The notes: generated from the sequence alone by a model not told the origin. A stretch of DNA of 64,000 bases from Paroedura picta (GCF_049243985.1 NC_135376.1:45427001-45491000); one strand, 5' to 3'. Positions 24,881-36,436 are shown, counted from the first letter of the stretch. Numbers and translations: made by a program.

Positions 24881-26483
24881 TATTCTGATGAACTGGCCAC
24901 TGCAGGCTCCAGCTTCTGTGAGATTCAAGATTACAGTAACATTCCAATGCTTGGCAGGCCATGGAGGCACCATGGGTAAGCATGGAAATCAAAGAAAACA
25001 AAGTCAAGTGAATCTGTCATTTCAAATCCAGGCAAGTGAAAACCTAACATAGGCTGACCTCTTGTGGTGAATATAAGGAACATTTGCATAGGATGCACAA
25101 ACTGGGGCCTTTTTAATTGAACAAAAAGGGCATTCAACACAATATTAAGTTACCATAATTTCTGCACCTAATAAATTATTCCAAATACCATCCTCCAAGA
25201 TGTTTTCTAAGGTGTGTGCATGCCAGTCCCCCATCTCATCCTGGGAAGTAAGGGAGAAAGGGCTCAAGTCTCATCACCAGCTTATTGCTTGGTAACAGAG
25301 GTAAATGATTCCTTTGTCTGACCAGATTTCTCACAGAGGTTGACACTTGACTAATTGAACTGATTTCCCCACACACACCTGTTCTCTGCCCAGAAAGGGG
25401 GAAACTGTTAAAACTCATGAGTGAAGGGTTTGTTCAATTCAAATCTCCATAGAAAAAAGCATATCTTCAAATATGGCAATATAACAGAAGTGGAATCAAA
25501 ATTTGTTCCAAATGTAATATCCCAAATATAAATGGGTTCTCTAGATGAGATTTAGCCTTTCTTTTACACCAAAATATACCACTTATCTATTCTAATTAAT
25601 ATGTAGAAGTGGGGAAAATATGCTATGTTGAATATGTAGGTGTCATGCAGCCCCACACTACATAACTTGGTTCTTCGAAAAAGTGAACCAAAGTCCCAGG
25701 AACCACTGGACTCCACTCCTGTTTCACTGCTTTCCTTCCTCCCTTTTCCTTTCCTGGCTCTCAGCACACACGCACGCACGCACACACACACTAGTCTGTT
25801 CCCAGGCAGTAGAAAGCGTCCTTCACAATACTATTTCCTATTCCACATAATATGGCTCTTGTGAGTAATTTTGGCCGCCTTTTGGCCACTAAGAGTAAAA
25901 ATGTAGATTGCACTTTGTCCTAGCTGTCTTTTGAAGATAAAAGTATGGGAATAACTTACGGTGGGAAGAAGGTTGGTGGAGGAGGTGGTTGCCTATATGT
26001 ACCCTAAGACTGGCCAAGCCAGTTTTTCATAGCAATCTCTTCCATAATGCATCAGATGTACCCTCTTGGACCTAACAAACAACTCTGAATGCTTTTCTAT
26101 GAAGAATGTCTCAGTTGTCTTGCGTTCTTTGAGAGAGTAGCCTTGGATCGTGACAGTAGTAATGATGAAACCACTGTAGTCAAAACAGATTCTTTATGAA
26201 GTTTGAAACTTAAATGACTACAATTGTACTTCAGCAGAAATAAGAATTATTGTATTTTATAAATACCTTAGAAATTAGAATGAAGGGGATGAAAGGGAAA
26301 TTATTCACTATCCTATACATCATGATTGTCTTGTAATTATGCTGTATAGCCCATTTTTCCCCTTTTTCTTTTCTGTACCCTTATTGCTGCTGTGATGTGA
26401 TCAGGGGGAGGCAGTGATATTGCTGTGATCTTCCAGTGAGGCAGTGACCTTCCATCTCTTCCTGCACAATACTCTCCTCTTCC
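24881..26483. other. Downstream flank of TWNK
   Basis: It contains a (CA)/(GCAC)-type microsatellite near 25768-25792 and the 3' UTR of TWNK. The exact polyadenylation site could not be set. Confidence 0.45.
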
Positions 26484-26804
26484 TCAAGGACTGACAGATC
26501 CATCAGATGAAGTCTCTGTACTGGATGGCTGTGCCTGCTGCTTCTTTGAAGCCCCACCAGAAGCTGTTGGAGCTTTCTTAGGGGGTACACTATTGTCATC
26601 TTTAACCTTCTTCAACTTGGCTTTGCCTTTGCCTTTGCCTTTGCAGGGGGTAGAGAAAGTGAGGGATGCTTTGCTGAACTCCAGAGGAAAGATTCCCACA
26701 TCTCCATCAAAGCGGTTCTTGGACACCTGTAAGTAGCGCTTGCCTGGGCCTGTCACCAGCTTCCTGTCCTGCAGGATCAGCACGTTGTCAGCTTCCTGGC
26801 TGGC
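26484..26804 (-). CDS. TWNK: TWNK coding exon 5 (C-terminus)
   Basis: The acceptor is TTGGCACAG|GCCAGC. The exon encodes [19 protein letters not shown] and the arginine-finger segment [11 protein letters not shown]. It then gives a Lys/Gly tail ([12 protein letters not shown]) and a Ser/Thr-rich end before the TGA. I did not find a canonical AATAAA close downstream. Confidence 0.95.
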   Translation of the reverse strand, partial: ASQEADNVLILQDRKLVTGPGKRYLQVSKNRFDGDVGIFPLEFSKASLTFSTPCKGKGKGKAKLKKVKDDNSVPPKKAPTASGGASKKQQAQPSSTETSSDGSVSP

Positions 26805-29800
26805 CTGTGCCAAAAATACAAAAAGGAAAAGATCCTTTCACTGAAGCAGAGAAGACCATCTTGTACAACATGAGGTGCTAGAGAACTGCTGCTAAAAAGT
26901 GAATTTAACATGCATGCAACATGAATAAAATCTCATAGCATGTGCTAGCCACTGAGTCTTGCCTAGTCCTGTAAACTACTAACAATAAGCACTCACCTTT
27001 GCAGAGCCAAATATTGAGGCGGTCTGCAGCTCCCTCTCCTCATCTTCCTTCCGAGGGTGAATTACCAGAGTCACGTGGCAACTGTTGTCTGTGGCAAACT
27101 TCCGGAAGGCACCCACAATGTAGTCTTGGACAGCAAGCCTGGAATAGCAATATTGTGGAATAAATGCTCTTTGGTGAAATCCTCAGGAAGCAGCTGATTA
27201 GCAGGAACATTAAAAGGGGATATTATTTGACACACCTGTCTTACAGAAAAAAGAAAGTTAACGGGATAGGATGAAAAATGCTGATAGCAATATGTGTAAA
27301 TCCATATAATCATGTGGGTAGGCAAATGTGCAAAATGGGAGCCAGTCCAAGGTTCTGAAAATCCAAAGAAACCCCCACTCAAATTTGCAAAAAGATCTTA
27401 GGATAAAAACCTACCACCACACTAACTAAAGGACTAAATAAACATTTTAAACTCCAGCAAAAGCACTAATGTCACAAAATAAACCCTGCAGGTAGCATTT
27501 CGGGTTGTTAACGTAATCTAAAATAGTACAAGAAAAGGTGATAAGGCAGATATGCAGAAGGAGGTGGTGGGATGGAGGAGGGTTAGTGGAAGCACAGTGG
27601 AGCCAAGCAAGGAGAGAAACCACATGTCCCCCCTTCTTCCTAGGCCCCTCTCTTATATGAAATAGAAGTCTGAGTACCAAATGAAGCCTGAAGTGCACTT
27701 CCCTGACTTTCCCTTTTAAATGTAAAATAAATAAATACATGTTGACAGTCTTTTAGAGCATGAAATTTCAGCACTCACCTGAAACATGGATAACTGTTCT
27801 ATTAACATTAATTAACATGAATGCTAATGTAACATTTGTTATCCACCATGAGTCATTTCTGAGAGTGGCAGGATAAAAATTCACTAATAATACAAATAAA
27901 TAATCAATCATGTCCTCCCTTTAAAAGAATTTGAAACCTGGCTAGACTTAACAATGGTAAACTGGAAGTTTGAAAAGTTTTAGCCACAGTTAATAGGGGC
28001 TCAACACGATCAAAGCTAATACAGGGATGACCATGAACCAACTGAAAGAAGCAGAGACAGGGGCGTGTGGCGAAGACTTTTCTATAGAATTGCCAAGGGT
28101 CAGACATGGCTGAGCGGATAGCATCATCATCATCATCAATAGGGGGGAGATCCTGCGACCTGTCACTGGAAGGTACTAACAGTGACCAGTCTCCTCTACT
28201 TTCTCCTCCCTGCAGCGGCTCCTCCGACCCCAGAAAAGCTTATTCCCAAGATTGTGAGTAATACACACACACATTTGGGGCCTGCAGTGGGGAAGCGGAA
28301 AAATTGTTTTCTCCTGCCTCACCCATAAGTAGAAATTCACTGATAGAACAGGAAAAAGACATTTCACCCTCCCTTACTTACTGGAGTGCTTCCTGACCCA
28401 CAGTTATTATTCCACATGGGCTCCAAAATCTCAGAAATAATCTTTCCCAGGATCAGTGATGGCTACTGGGAAGAGGGGAAAGTCAAGAAATTCAGGGATT
28501 TTTGCATACAACCCCCACCAGATCCAACCCAATGTCACAGCCAATACAGCACTTATTTGTAGTTAAAGTAGCAATTCATACTCCAAAAGAGTGGGAGCAT
28601 GTGAGCCTATGGCTTGTTCCACACCAAGGGTAAGCAATTATTAGCATTACAACTTCAGTGGCCTAAGTAATCATGGCTTGCACTGGGATCTAGCCTGGCA
28701 TATAAATAACAGGGGATAGCTGACCAGCACTGGGCACTCTAATAGGGAAACTAACAAAACAAAGGGAAACAGAGGAGGACCAAAGTATAGGGGGAAAGCA
28801 TGAAGGGTTACCTGTCCACGGTCAGCTGCTCCTGGCCCATCATGAACTGGAGGGTGTCAATAACCACATGGCTAATGTCATACATATACACAGCATGCCG
28901 CATAGTGTCTATCACTGTCCTGCAAGGGAGAAGACCATTACTTCAGCAGAGACAGTCTCATAAAAGCAAGCTTCATCACTTACATATGTCTAATAATCCT
29001 GTACCCCATGGCTAGGATATGAGAGGGCAGTGCCTAGATTAAGAGAAAACATAGCAATACAACCATATCACCTTGCAATACTCGTTCTGCACCCAAGTCA
29101 GGATCAATTAATGACAACCTCAAAAGTTTCAAGAACTATGCCAATTTCAGCTACTCTTTCAAGCTAAAGGATATTTCTCAATGTTTAAAGCTGTTAGAGG
29201 TAGACAGAGCAATCAAGCGCAATCTTGTGGCTTCTCCATTGCATTGTCCTGATGCAGATGGAAGCAGAGCATTAACCTGATTGCACTTGCTTTGGGTCTC
29301 TGAGACTAGCAAGGCAAAAAACTCTTCTGTATTAGCTGCAACTCATAAACAGCCTTTTCTCCCCAGGACACTTACACCCAGATCTAAAAAGTACTCCCAA
29401 TTATTTCTTCCACAGAAATGCAATATTTAACAACACAGACAGTTAAGACACCACCCCACATCTTCCACCTCAGCTTCAGAGGTTTAACAGTGTATACAGG
29501 AAATAAGCTGCCTTTACTTGATATTCTGATGCCCATGAAAAGTCATGAAGTAGAGAGGAAGATCCTCAAATTTGTCTGCCCACTCGTCAAAGTTTTCCAG
29601 CTGCTCCTCTAGCCGTCCCATGGCAAACTGGGTTAGCATGATCTTGGCCAAGCGGACATTGTTGACCTCAAAGCTGCCCCACAGGGTATTCACCCCCTGC
29701 ATACAGAGATCTAGGGCATATTCACTGATGAAAGTTGTCTTCCCACTGCCAGTTGGACCTATACCACAGAGAAAAGGGCAAAATTAACAGGGTAGAAGAG

Positions 29801-31824
29801 TTGGTTCTTATATGCTGCTTTTCTCTACCTGAAGGAGTCTCAAAAGCGGCTTACAGTCACCTTCCCTTTCCTCTCCCCACAACAGACACCCTGTGAGGTG
29901 GGTGAGACTGAGAGAGCCATGATATCACTGCTCAGTCAGAACAGCTTTATCAGCGCCATGGACAGCCCAAGGTCACCGAGCTGGCTGCGTGCAGGGGAGT
30001 GCAGAATCTAACCCAGTTAGCTGATAAGAAGTCTGCCCTCCTACCCACTACACCAAATTGGGTAGTTTCCTATCTATATGCAAAATGCTTTAATAAGGAG
30101 TTTCCATATGGACTGAATGTGTTGTCAGATAGACTGTATGTCCAGGTGTGGAAGGCGTGTGTGTGCATGCTTTGGTAATTTGGTAATTCTATTAGGTAAT
30201 TTAAGTTGGAGAAATTAATTTCTGGTCAATAAAATATACAATGAATAAAAGGTCCCCAACCCAGTTAGAACACTCTAAAGCAGTCATTATATGCCAAATA
30301 GTATTAAAAACTTGCAGCAAACAGTGACACAAAAGAAACCTGATACCAGGATAAACAGGGTGAGACTTAGAGCTATCGTTAAGAGTATGGTCTCATTCCT
30401 GTAAACAAACAGCTGTGAATTCAACACACTGAGGTAGCTGCTCAAGTTTGCAACAAGACATGCTGTACAATCCTATGCAGTCACACCAACCTAAAACCAT
30501 TGACTTCAATGGGCTCAAACTTTCATAACTCTGTCGAGGATTTCAGCATATGTGTTACTGAAAGTTAATTCAGCAATCTCTAAACAATGGTTCAATAATC
30601 TCAACACCTTTAATTACCTGTGAAGACTGTGAGTTCCCCTTTTCGGTGACCCTTCAGGAGTTTGTTCATTTCTGGAAAACGGGCCCATTTGACCCCAGCC
30701 ACCTGATCCACATTAGCCAGCTCCCCAAATACCTCTTCGCGAAGCTCATGAAATGAAATTATGGACTTATGGCCAGCAGGGAGGGCAGCACGCAAAATCT
30801 TGGTGAGGTTTAAGCCACGGTTGAAAGCTTCTAGGGGACGGAGTTGCTGGTCACTAGGTTGCACCACCGAACACCGCTTAGGATTCAGTTTGCGAGCAAA
30901 CAGTTTGGCAGCCTCCCAAGCACGGAGATCCTCTCCCAGCCACAGTGTAATCCTTTTAAACTGTTCTAAGTAGGGAAGAAGGGCTGGGGGGAGGCAGGAA
31001 ATCCCTCGGGGCAAGGCCAGAGTTGGTAGCCCAGTCATCTGGTGCAGTACTAAGACATCTAGCTCCTGTCCAGTCAGGACCACTTCAGTATCTCGCCGGC
31101 TGATCAGTGGCAGTCCAAAAAGATTGTAATAGGCACCTGGCCGGGGTAGAGTGTTCTCCACATAATGTGCTGTCTCTCCTTGGTGGGCAAATCCCAGAAG
31201 CTTTAACCCCTTTAGGCTGGAGCCCTGGGGGCTAAACCATGGGAAGACCAAGGCTTGAGCTGTCCGTAGGTAACGCACCCCAAAACGTTTAAGGGTGGTG
31301 TCCGACACATTGGAAATACCAAATGCAGCCTTGGCCTCATCTGTCTCCTGCTTATCCAGCAGTTCCCAGAGAGGTAAAGCTTTCTCCCAAATATGCTGGG
31401 CATCCTTGCCAACTTGGTCCATTTGCCCATCAGTCTTTAGCAGTTCACTGACAGCAACACCATTATGTTTCAACTCAACATTGGCCTGCAAGTCTTGCCA
31501 GTTACCTTCAACCTGTGTGGCAGTGCAGACAAAGCAGCCTGTGGTTTTGTCAATAAACAAGCTGTAGCTTTGTCTAACGTGTTGCTTCTCCTCCACAAAA
31601 ATGCTGGGGGTGTGAAAACAAGTGTAGCCATCATGAAAAGGAATGTCCTGAGCTCTCAAGTACTGCCGTATCTCTGTGGTTGACACAGGTGGGACCGGTC
31701 CCTCTGGGGATGGGAGCACCTCTTTCTTATAAGATTTGCAAACATGACTGCTTGTCAAGATCTGCCTGCCTCCACAGGGCCAGCAGTTAGAAAGAACACG
31801 CAAGGAGCGCATGGGGAGCCACAT
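26484..31824 (-). CDS. TWNK: TWNK, mitochondrial replicative DNA helicase Twinkle (5 coding exons)
   Basis: Twinkle is the hexameric 5'-to-3' helicase of the mtDNA replisome in the matrix, working with POLG and mtSSB. Exons on the minus strand: 31824-30618, 29758-29518, 28919-28812, 27138-26997, 26804-26484. They total 2019 nt, which is 672 codons plus stop with every junction in phase; the human protein has 684 residues. The N-terminus is Arg-containing and lacks acidic residues, as expected for a mitochondrial presequence. Residues about 50-370 match the primase-like domain, and the helicase domain follows. Walker A is GPTGSGKTT (403-411), Walker B is VVID (501-504) and the arginine finger lies in KNRFDG (R597). 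All introns are GT/AG. The start ATG at 31824 opens a 1.2-kb exon, as in human. The C-terminal tail is Lys-rich and differs from human. Recognition is by remembered similarity along the whole length, for example the ARKLNPKRC and [10 protein letters not shown] segments. Confidence 0.97.
26997..27138 (-). CDS. TWNK: TWNK coding exon 4
   Basis: The acceptor is TATTCCAG|GCTTG and the donor is GCAAAG|GTGAGT. The product contains [20 protein letters not shown] and TASIFGSAK, helicase core motifs shared with human Twinkle. Confidence 0.95.
27800..27905 (+). mobile_element. L2-like LINE tail in TWNK intron
   Basis: The block TTATCCACCATGAGTCATTT with GGCAGGATAAAAATTC and an AAATAAATAA tail resembles the same L2 terminus in diverged form. 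Confidence 0.5.
27915..28140 (+). mobile_element. RTE-like LINE 3' end in TWNK intron
   Basis: The fragment ends GCCAAGGGTCAGACATGGCT, then GAGCGGATAG and an (ATC)n tail, resembling other RTE/BovB termini here. It sits between TWNK exons 3 and 4. Confidence 0.6.
28812..28919 (-). CDS. TWNK: TWNK coding exon 3 (Walker B)
   Basis: The acceptor is CCTTGCAG|GACAG and the donor is GACAG|GTAACC. The exon encodes [19 protein letters not shown] followed by IDTLQFMMG; the aspartate of Walker B is D504. Confidence 0.95.
29518..29758 (-). CDS. TWNK: TWNK coding exon 2 (Walker A)
   Basis: The acceptor is GTGGTATAG|GTCC. The exon completes the Gly codon and continues PTGSGKTT, then [18 protein letters not shown] and ends at the [10 protein letters not shown] segment. 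The donor is ATCAA|GTAAAG. Confidence 0.95.
29794..30062 (-). mobile_element. tRNA-headed SINE in TWNK intron 1
   Basis: Full-length copy of the same family as at 19747, also minus-oriented, with the end GCATATAAGAACCAACTCTT. It begins 36 bp from TWNK exon 2, so it lies very close to the splice acceptor. Confidence 0.85.
30468..30545. repeat. Short interspersed 'tcaatgggactta' repeat in TWNK intron 1
   Basis: ACAATCCTATGCAGTCACAC and TTGACTTCAATGGGCTCAAA are the diagnostic pieces; it ends 73 bp before TWNK exon 1. Confidence 0.5.
30618..31824 (-). CDS. TWNK: TWNK coding exon 1
   Basis: This 1207-nt exon encodes residues 1-402 plus one base. It covers the presequence, the primase-like domain and the linker up to ELTVFTG. 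The donor reads CACAG|GTAATT. A second in-frame Met lies four codons downstream of the first. Confidence 0.96.
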
Positions 31825-31860
31825 TTTCCCTACACAAGTAAAACAAAGCAGTATGCTTGG
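31825..31860 (-). promoter_or_regulatory. TWNK: Possible 5' UTR splice acceptor of TWNK
   Basis: Five bases upstream of the TWNK ATG, the minus strand has a pyrimidine-rich tract ending TACTTGTGTAG, which looks like a 3' splice site. If used, the 5' UTR would begin in an upstream noncoding exon within the CpG island. It may equally be ordinary leader sequence. Confidence 0.35.
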
Positions 31861-31949
31861 CGTATCCTTTCACTGCACTATACAGGCCAAGCCCACCACC
31901 TTGGCATATTGGACGGTTCTAAGGAACACCTCCCCCACCCACAACTCTG

Positions 31950-32720
31950 CCCAATTGCCATCCCGCAGCCCCCTCTCCCTATAGGAAGCGCCGTCCCCGT
32001 GGAGCCGCCGGCTCCGATCCTCGTCCTCAGAACCCCCCCGGCGCAGGGCAGCGACCTGCCGGGCATGGTGCCCCGCCACTTTCCCGCGCGAACCCCTCCT
32101 CCACAGTAGAGTCACCTTCCTAGGCGCTCCCGCCCCAGCGCCGCCACCCTCCCGGCCGGTCGCCTCCCGCCGCCAGGAGCACCCGCCGAGGCTCAGCCTC
32201 CCCCGGGGCCGCCGCCAAACTTGGCCGGCCAGCCCCGCCCACGAGCCCTCTCCAGCCGTCCCACGTGCAGCCCCAGAGCGCGCGGCGTTCCCTTGACCCC
32301 GGAACCACAACAGTCTTACGTCACCTCCGGAACGGCGAAGGAGGTGGGACGAGACGGGGTCTAAAATCCCGGCATCGAGCCTCCTCTTTTGCTATCACTA
32401 TGGAAACGGAGCCCGTCGGCACGCGTTGACTTCCCGTAGGGGTTCTACTTCCGGCACTGTTGCTGCCTGTGGCCCTGCTATTGCTCCGCCATGACGAGCC
32501 GCGGGACGCCGAGCCGCTTCTTGACCAGCGTCTTGCGGAACGGCGTGGGCCGCTACGTGTGCCAACTCCAGCGCCTCACCTTGACCCTCTCCCGGGATGC
32601 GACGAGCGCGCGGGGCGCCAGGTGGGCCGCGCGGGGCTTCAGAAGAGGCGGGCTCCCGGGAGGCGTCCTTGGGACGGCCGGGCGTGCCTACCTCGCAGGG
32701 GGTTGCGCGTGAGGAGGGCA
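31950..32720. promoter_or_regulatory. CpG island and bidirectional promoter of TWNK and MRPL43
   Basis: The interval between the two divergent start codons (31824 and 32491) and the first MRPL43 exon is strongly GC- and CpG-rich, unlike the AT-rich flanks, and lacks an obvious TATA box. Candidate sites: an E-box CACGTG at 32262-32267, a CRE-like TTACGTCA at 32316-32323, and an ETS/GABP (NRF-2) ACTTCCGG at 32447-32454, 37 bp before the MRPL43 ATG. ETS/GABP sites are typical of nuclear genes for mitochondrial proteins. Site assignments are by motif only. Confidence 0.85.
32491..32621 (+). CDS. MRPL43: MRPL43 exon 1 (coding part)
   Basis: It encodes [20 protein letters not shown] through SARGA plus two bases of an Arg codon. 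The donor is GCCAG|GTGGGC. The exon lies inside the CpG island. Confidence 0.95.
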
Positions 32721-35700
32721 GGCCGTCCGTTCCGTCCAAGAGCGCCCTCTTGAGGTCTGCGGGGAACTATTTGAATGGAGGCCGGGGGTGTGCCCTGGAG
32801 ATGCTCGGCCTCTCTCCTTTGCGAGGAGTATTTTCCTAACCTGAGTCCTGGCGCTTATAGAGCCTCCCACATTGGAGTCCTGCCATATTTCAGTCTCCCG
32901 CCGCCCCATCTGATCTGTCTCTCTGCCTCCCTAACTATTTATAAAGCCTTGGGTGTTTTGGTTCACAAAACCTGCTTAGCTTAAGGTGACCAGATTTTAA
33001 CACCATTGGTTACTGGACACCATTGACCGGGGGGGGGGGGGAGTTCTTGATTAAAAAATTGGTCTATATGGAACAACAAAAAGTTTCATAGAACGCATAG
33101 AATGCAAAAATAGTATTGTAATATATATTTTTAATTTCAACATAAGTACAATTTGCCAGGTACCCCCAGATGTCCCTCCAAAAGTGGGACAATCTGGTCA
33201 CCTTAGCTTTCATTTCTCCATTCGATTTTGCACTGAACTTTGTTTTGTGTTTAGTGTTAATCCATATTGTGGGCTGAGCCACAGAACTATTTTGAGTGTG
33301 AACCAGTTTGATTAGATAGTAAACAATATGACCATAGCTATTTTGAGGTATGCTGTCGCTAATTAGAATCAAGTTGTGTTTTACTGGAAGTGATTCCCTA
33401 GGTGGAACAAATAATCATAGAAGACCTATCTGAGGAAGAACATGAAACAGAGCTTCAATCTGGAAACTCTTGTCTGCCTTTTTACAAGGTCTAATGAGAA
33501 ATAAAAGAAGAGACTGCCTCATGAGTTTTACTGCATTAATTTTATTTCCTGTTTGACGTGTTAAGCATACACAGGTTTTGGTTTTTGCTGCTTCCTGCTG
33601 CATCTTCAACCATTAAGGTTCATTAATAGCAGATTAGCCATGCTGTTGATCTGATTTAGACTTAATCTGTAGGAATTTCAGATGTGTTACAGGGCCAATC
33701 AGAATAATGTTCTATATGCTGCCTGGTATCCTAAATGTGCAGCTTTCCTCCAGAATACGAAGCCTGTTTTGCTAGAGAAAGAGTCCAGTTTAGAAACGTA
33801 GCGATGTATGTTTTGTTGGTGGTAGTTGTCTTTGGTAACATACAGAATTTTTTCCAGTGTTCTCCACAGCACGAGTTATTCATGTACTTATCCAGAGCCA
33901 TGTGGTTATGTTTATGGAACCTCCTTAGTACTCTGCCTGTATTCCTCTTCAAGCACATAATAATTGGGTTTTTTTTGGGCTTTTTGGTGATACGGGCTTA
34001 TTTTATAGTGCATTAAGTTTTGGTGAAATGTGTTAGCATTCTGTTCTAAAGATTTAATAAGGATTGGTTTGGAACAGGAATGAAAGCATATCAGCTTGAG
34101 ATGCAGTCATGTGATGAGGGTACATAAATTAAAAGTAGTGATTTAACATAATTAAAATTTGTGATTTGAACTAAGGTGTGAAATTTGCAACTGATTTTAA
34201 GTTCAGACAAAGGATATAAAATATTTAACATAATAAATAAATAATAAATAAAATCCAGTGATTTTATCCACCTTTAATATAGATGAGATGTGGTTTGGTG
34301 GAGACCCTGCAGTTGAAATGCCATTCTTACTGTGGTGAAGAACTTTGCATTCACACTGCATTTATCATTACAAAATACTTTCATGCTATTAAATGACAGT
34401 GTAACAGCAAAGCTTTATCCATGCCCCAGTTATTAATGATATGCCATATTGTCCAAATCCTCATTCAAGAACGATAGTATAATATTAATTGGATTGAGAG
34501 AATTGGCTGCTTTCTAAAAATATTTCATTACAAGTTTACTCAAACTGCTTCAGAGAAGCAGTTACAAAGGTAATTGTAAATTTCATAGATGGTGAACTCA
34601 TTTATTAAGCCTGAAAGAAAAATATGAAGTTTCCTTCACTTAAGTGGTACTTCAAGATAGCAGTTAGCCTTTGGAGAAAGAATCATCTTTTTTGCACAGG
34701 CAGAAGATTGCAGTTTAGATGCTGGGGACATGCAGCAGATGTGTTTGCAGCAGAAACTCTGCCTTAAGAAAAGGTGTCTTGATAGTGTACCAAAAATGAA
34801 TAACTACTTGAATTCATTATCTTGTATTCTTGGATTTCCAAAAAGTTTTTAACGAAGTCCCTCAAAAAAGGTTCCTGAGTAGATTTAGTGAAGAATAAAC
34901 AGTTAGTGCTTTTTCCCTCCATAACAATAACTGCTTATTCTTCTTGGTTCCTTAATCAGTTATTAATCTATATATATATATGAAGGACTTCCCTTTTATC
35001 AAAGGATGCTACATCTACTCAGGAACCTTTTGTCTATACTTATGCTATTTAACTTATTTATAAATGATTTTGAGTGAAACGCGACATTACTAAGTTTAGA
35101 TATTCAGGATGGTCAAAATGGTAAAGTATTCTGAAAGAATCTCTGGTAACTTCATGAATGGGAAAAAGATGTGATGATAGCTACAGACTTAGGTGTCTTC
35201 AGAAAATGCATGGATGAAAGGCCTCTCAGTAACTATTAGCCATGATTGTAAAGTGGAGCCTTCCTCTTCAAATATATCTGAATGCCAGCTGTATGAGAAA
35301 ACTGGGCTGCTACTTACCTTCATGCTTGTTGGCTTCTCAGTCTTCTGATCAGCTCATGTGAAAAGCAAGGTATGGATTAGATGGGCCCCTGAGCTGATTC
35401 AGTAGGATACTTCTAAAAACAAATTCTGAAAAGGTGCCTATTGCTTTATTACTTGTTATAATCCAATCAGCTTTGACTCCATCTTCAGTATAATTTGTTT
35501 TTAACATCCATATGGTATTTTTTAATCTTGTTCTAGAGATTATATTGAAGAAAAAGTTGTGGATTTTGCCAGGCAAAACCCTGGGATTGTGTTATACGTG
35601 TGTCCAAAGAGAAGCACGATTCCAACACTAGAGGCTGAATATTGTGAGTATGAAAAAGTGTTATTGATTATTAGATTAGAAGAGATGCTGAGAGAGAAAT

Positions 35701-36240
35701 ACTGTCAGTAAATACCACTATTACTGAAATGTATATATGTGTAATAATCCAGTAGTCAGATGTGCATTCAATAGGTTCCTTCCTTCTCCAAAAGCAGTAG
35801 CAGTAGGTGCATTGTTGGCTGGAAGAATCACTTTGGGCAAATGTAAAGGAGACCTAAATTTATAACATTCATAAATAAGGGTTAAAAGTAAAATTTGAAA
35901 GCATCTGAAAATATGGGGAGGAGGTGATATAAAAGTGCCTAGCGAACTTGTTTCTACTAATGGAATGAGAGTAAGGTCTGGATTTCATACAGTATATTCT
36001 GTTTTTCCAGTGAATGGGACCGTGGAAGTGAAAACCTTAACCAGAAAGTCAGCAGATGAAATTGCAGAGATCATTCAGCTGTTGGCTAATCAATCTGGCT
36101 TGGAGATCATTCGCATCCGAAAGCCTTTCCATACAGATAACCCTAGTATTCAAGGCCAGTGGCACCCCTTCACAAACAAGCCCAGTGTGATCAATGTGCA
36201 AGAAATTGGTCAGCAGTGTCTTTCATCCCCTCAAAAATAA
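32491..36240 (+). CDS. MRPL43: MRPL43, mitochondrial large ribosomal subunit protein mL43 (3 exons)
   Basis: The product is a subunit of the mitochondrial 39S ribosomal particle with the L51/S25/CI-B8 thioredoxin-like fold. Exons are 32491-32621, 35537-35643 and 36011-36240 (468 nt, 155 codons plus stop, in phase). The protein starts [11 protein letters not shown], contains [24 protein letters not shown] split over two segments, and has the highly conserved [18 protein letters not shown] block near the end. The ATG lies in a good context (CCGCCATGA). The short C-terminal end after FTNKP differs from human, whose isoforms also vary there. Intron 1 is 2.9 kb and full of repeats; intron 2 is 367 bp. 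The gene is head to head with TWNK and convergent with SEMA4G. Confidence 0.96.
32984..33203. mobile_element. 220-bp TIR element in MRPL43 intron 1 (TA target)
   Basis: Perfect 13-bp inverted termini AGGTGACCAGATT / AATCTGGTCACCT are flanked by TA on both sides (32982-32983, 33204-33205), as for Tc1/mariner-type elements. It contains a 13-G run near 33030. Confidence 0.75.
34800..35410 (+). mobile_element. CR1 LINE remnant in MRPL43 intron 1
   Basis: Decayed RT codons ([17 protein letters not shown], then [10 protein letters not shown]) are followed by a CR1 3' UTR with GATTAGATGGGCCCCTGAGC and TGATTCAGTAGGA. A (TA)n run at 34969-34981 interrupts it. Confidence 0.7.
35537..35643 (+). CDS. 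MRPL43: MRPL43 exon 2
   Basis: The acceptor is TTGTTCTAG|AGATT and the donor is AATATT|GTGAGT. It encodes [20 protein letters not shown] and [16 protein letters not shown]. Confidence 0.95.
36011..36240 (+). CDS. MRPL43: MRPL43 exon 3 and stop
   Basis: The acceptor is GTTTTTCCAG|TGAAT. It encodes [20 protein letters not shown] through [18 protein letters not shown] and ends LSSPQK-stop. Confidence 0.95.
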
Positions 36241-36251
36241 ATTATGCTGGT

Positions 36252-36257
36252 ATTAAA
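36252..36257 (+). terminator. MRPL43: MRPL43 polyadenylation signal ATTAAA
   Basis: ATTAAA lies 12 bases after the stop codon and is followed by a T/G-rich stretch, consistent with cleavage shortly downstream and a very short 3' UTR. Confidence 0.65.
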
Positions 36258-36436
36258 ATGGTCTGTTTTTATTGTTTTTCTGTTTTGTAAGTAGACAGTC
36301 ATCTCAGGCCAAGGGAAGTCCAAATGTTTGTACTAAAATTCCTTCTGTTCTGCTAAGTTTGAGTCCAGTGACACCTTTTAAGACTCAACTAACTCAGCTG
36401 GAATGTGACAGCCCTGATTCCTGGTGGTGGTAGTGA

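Noticed and set aside
33029-33042. Homopolymer G run (and similar runs near 36975, 41800, 43415)
   Set aside because: Simple-sequence runs inside or beside repeats; their lengths are prone to sequencing error and carry no further meaning here.
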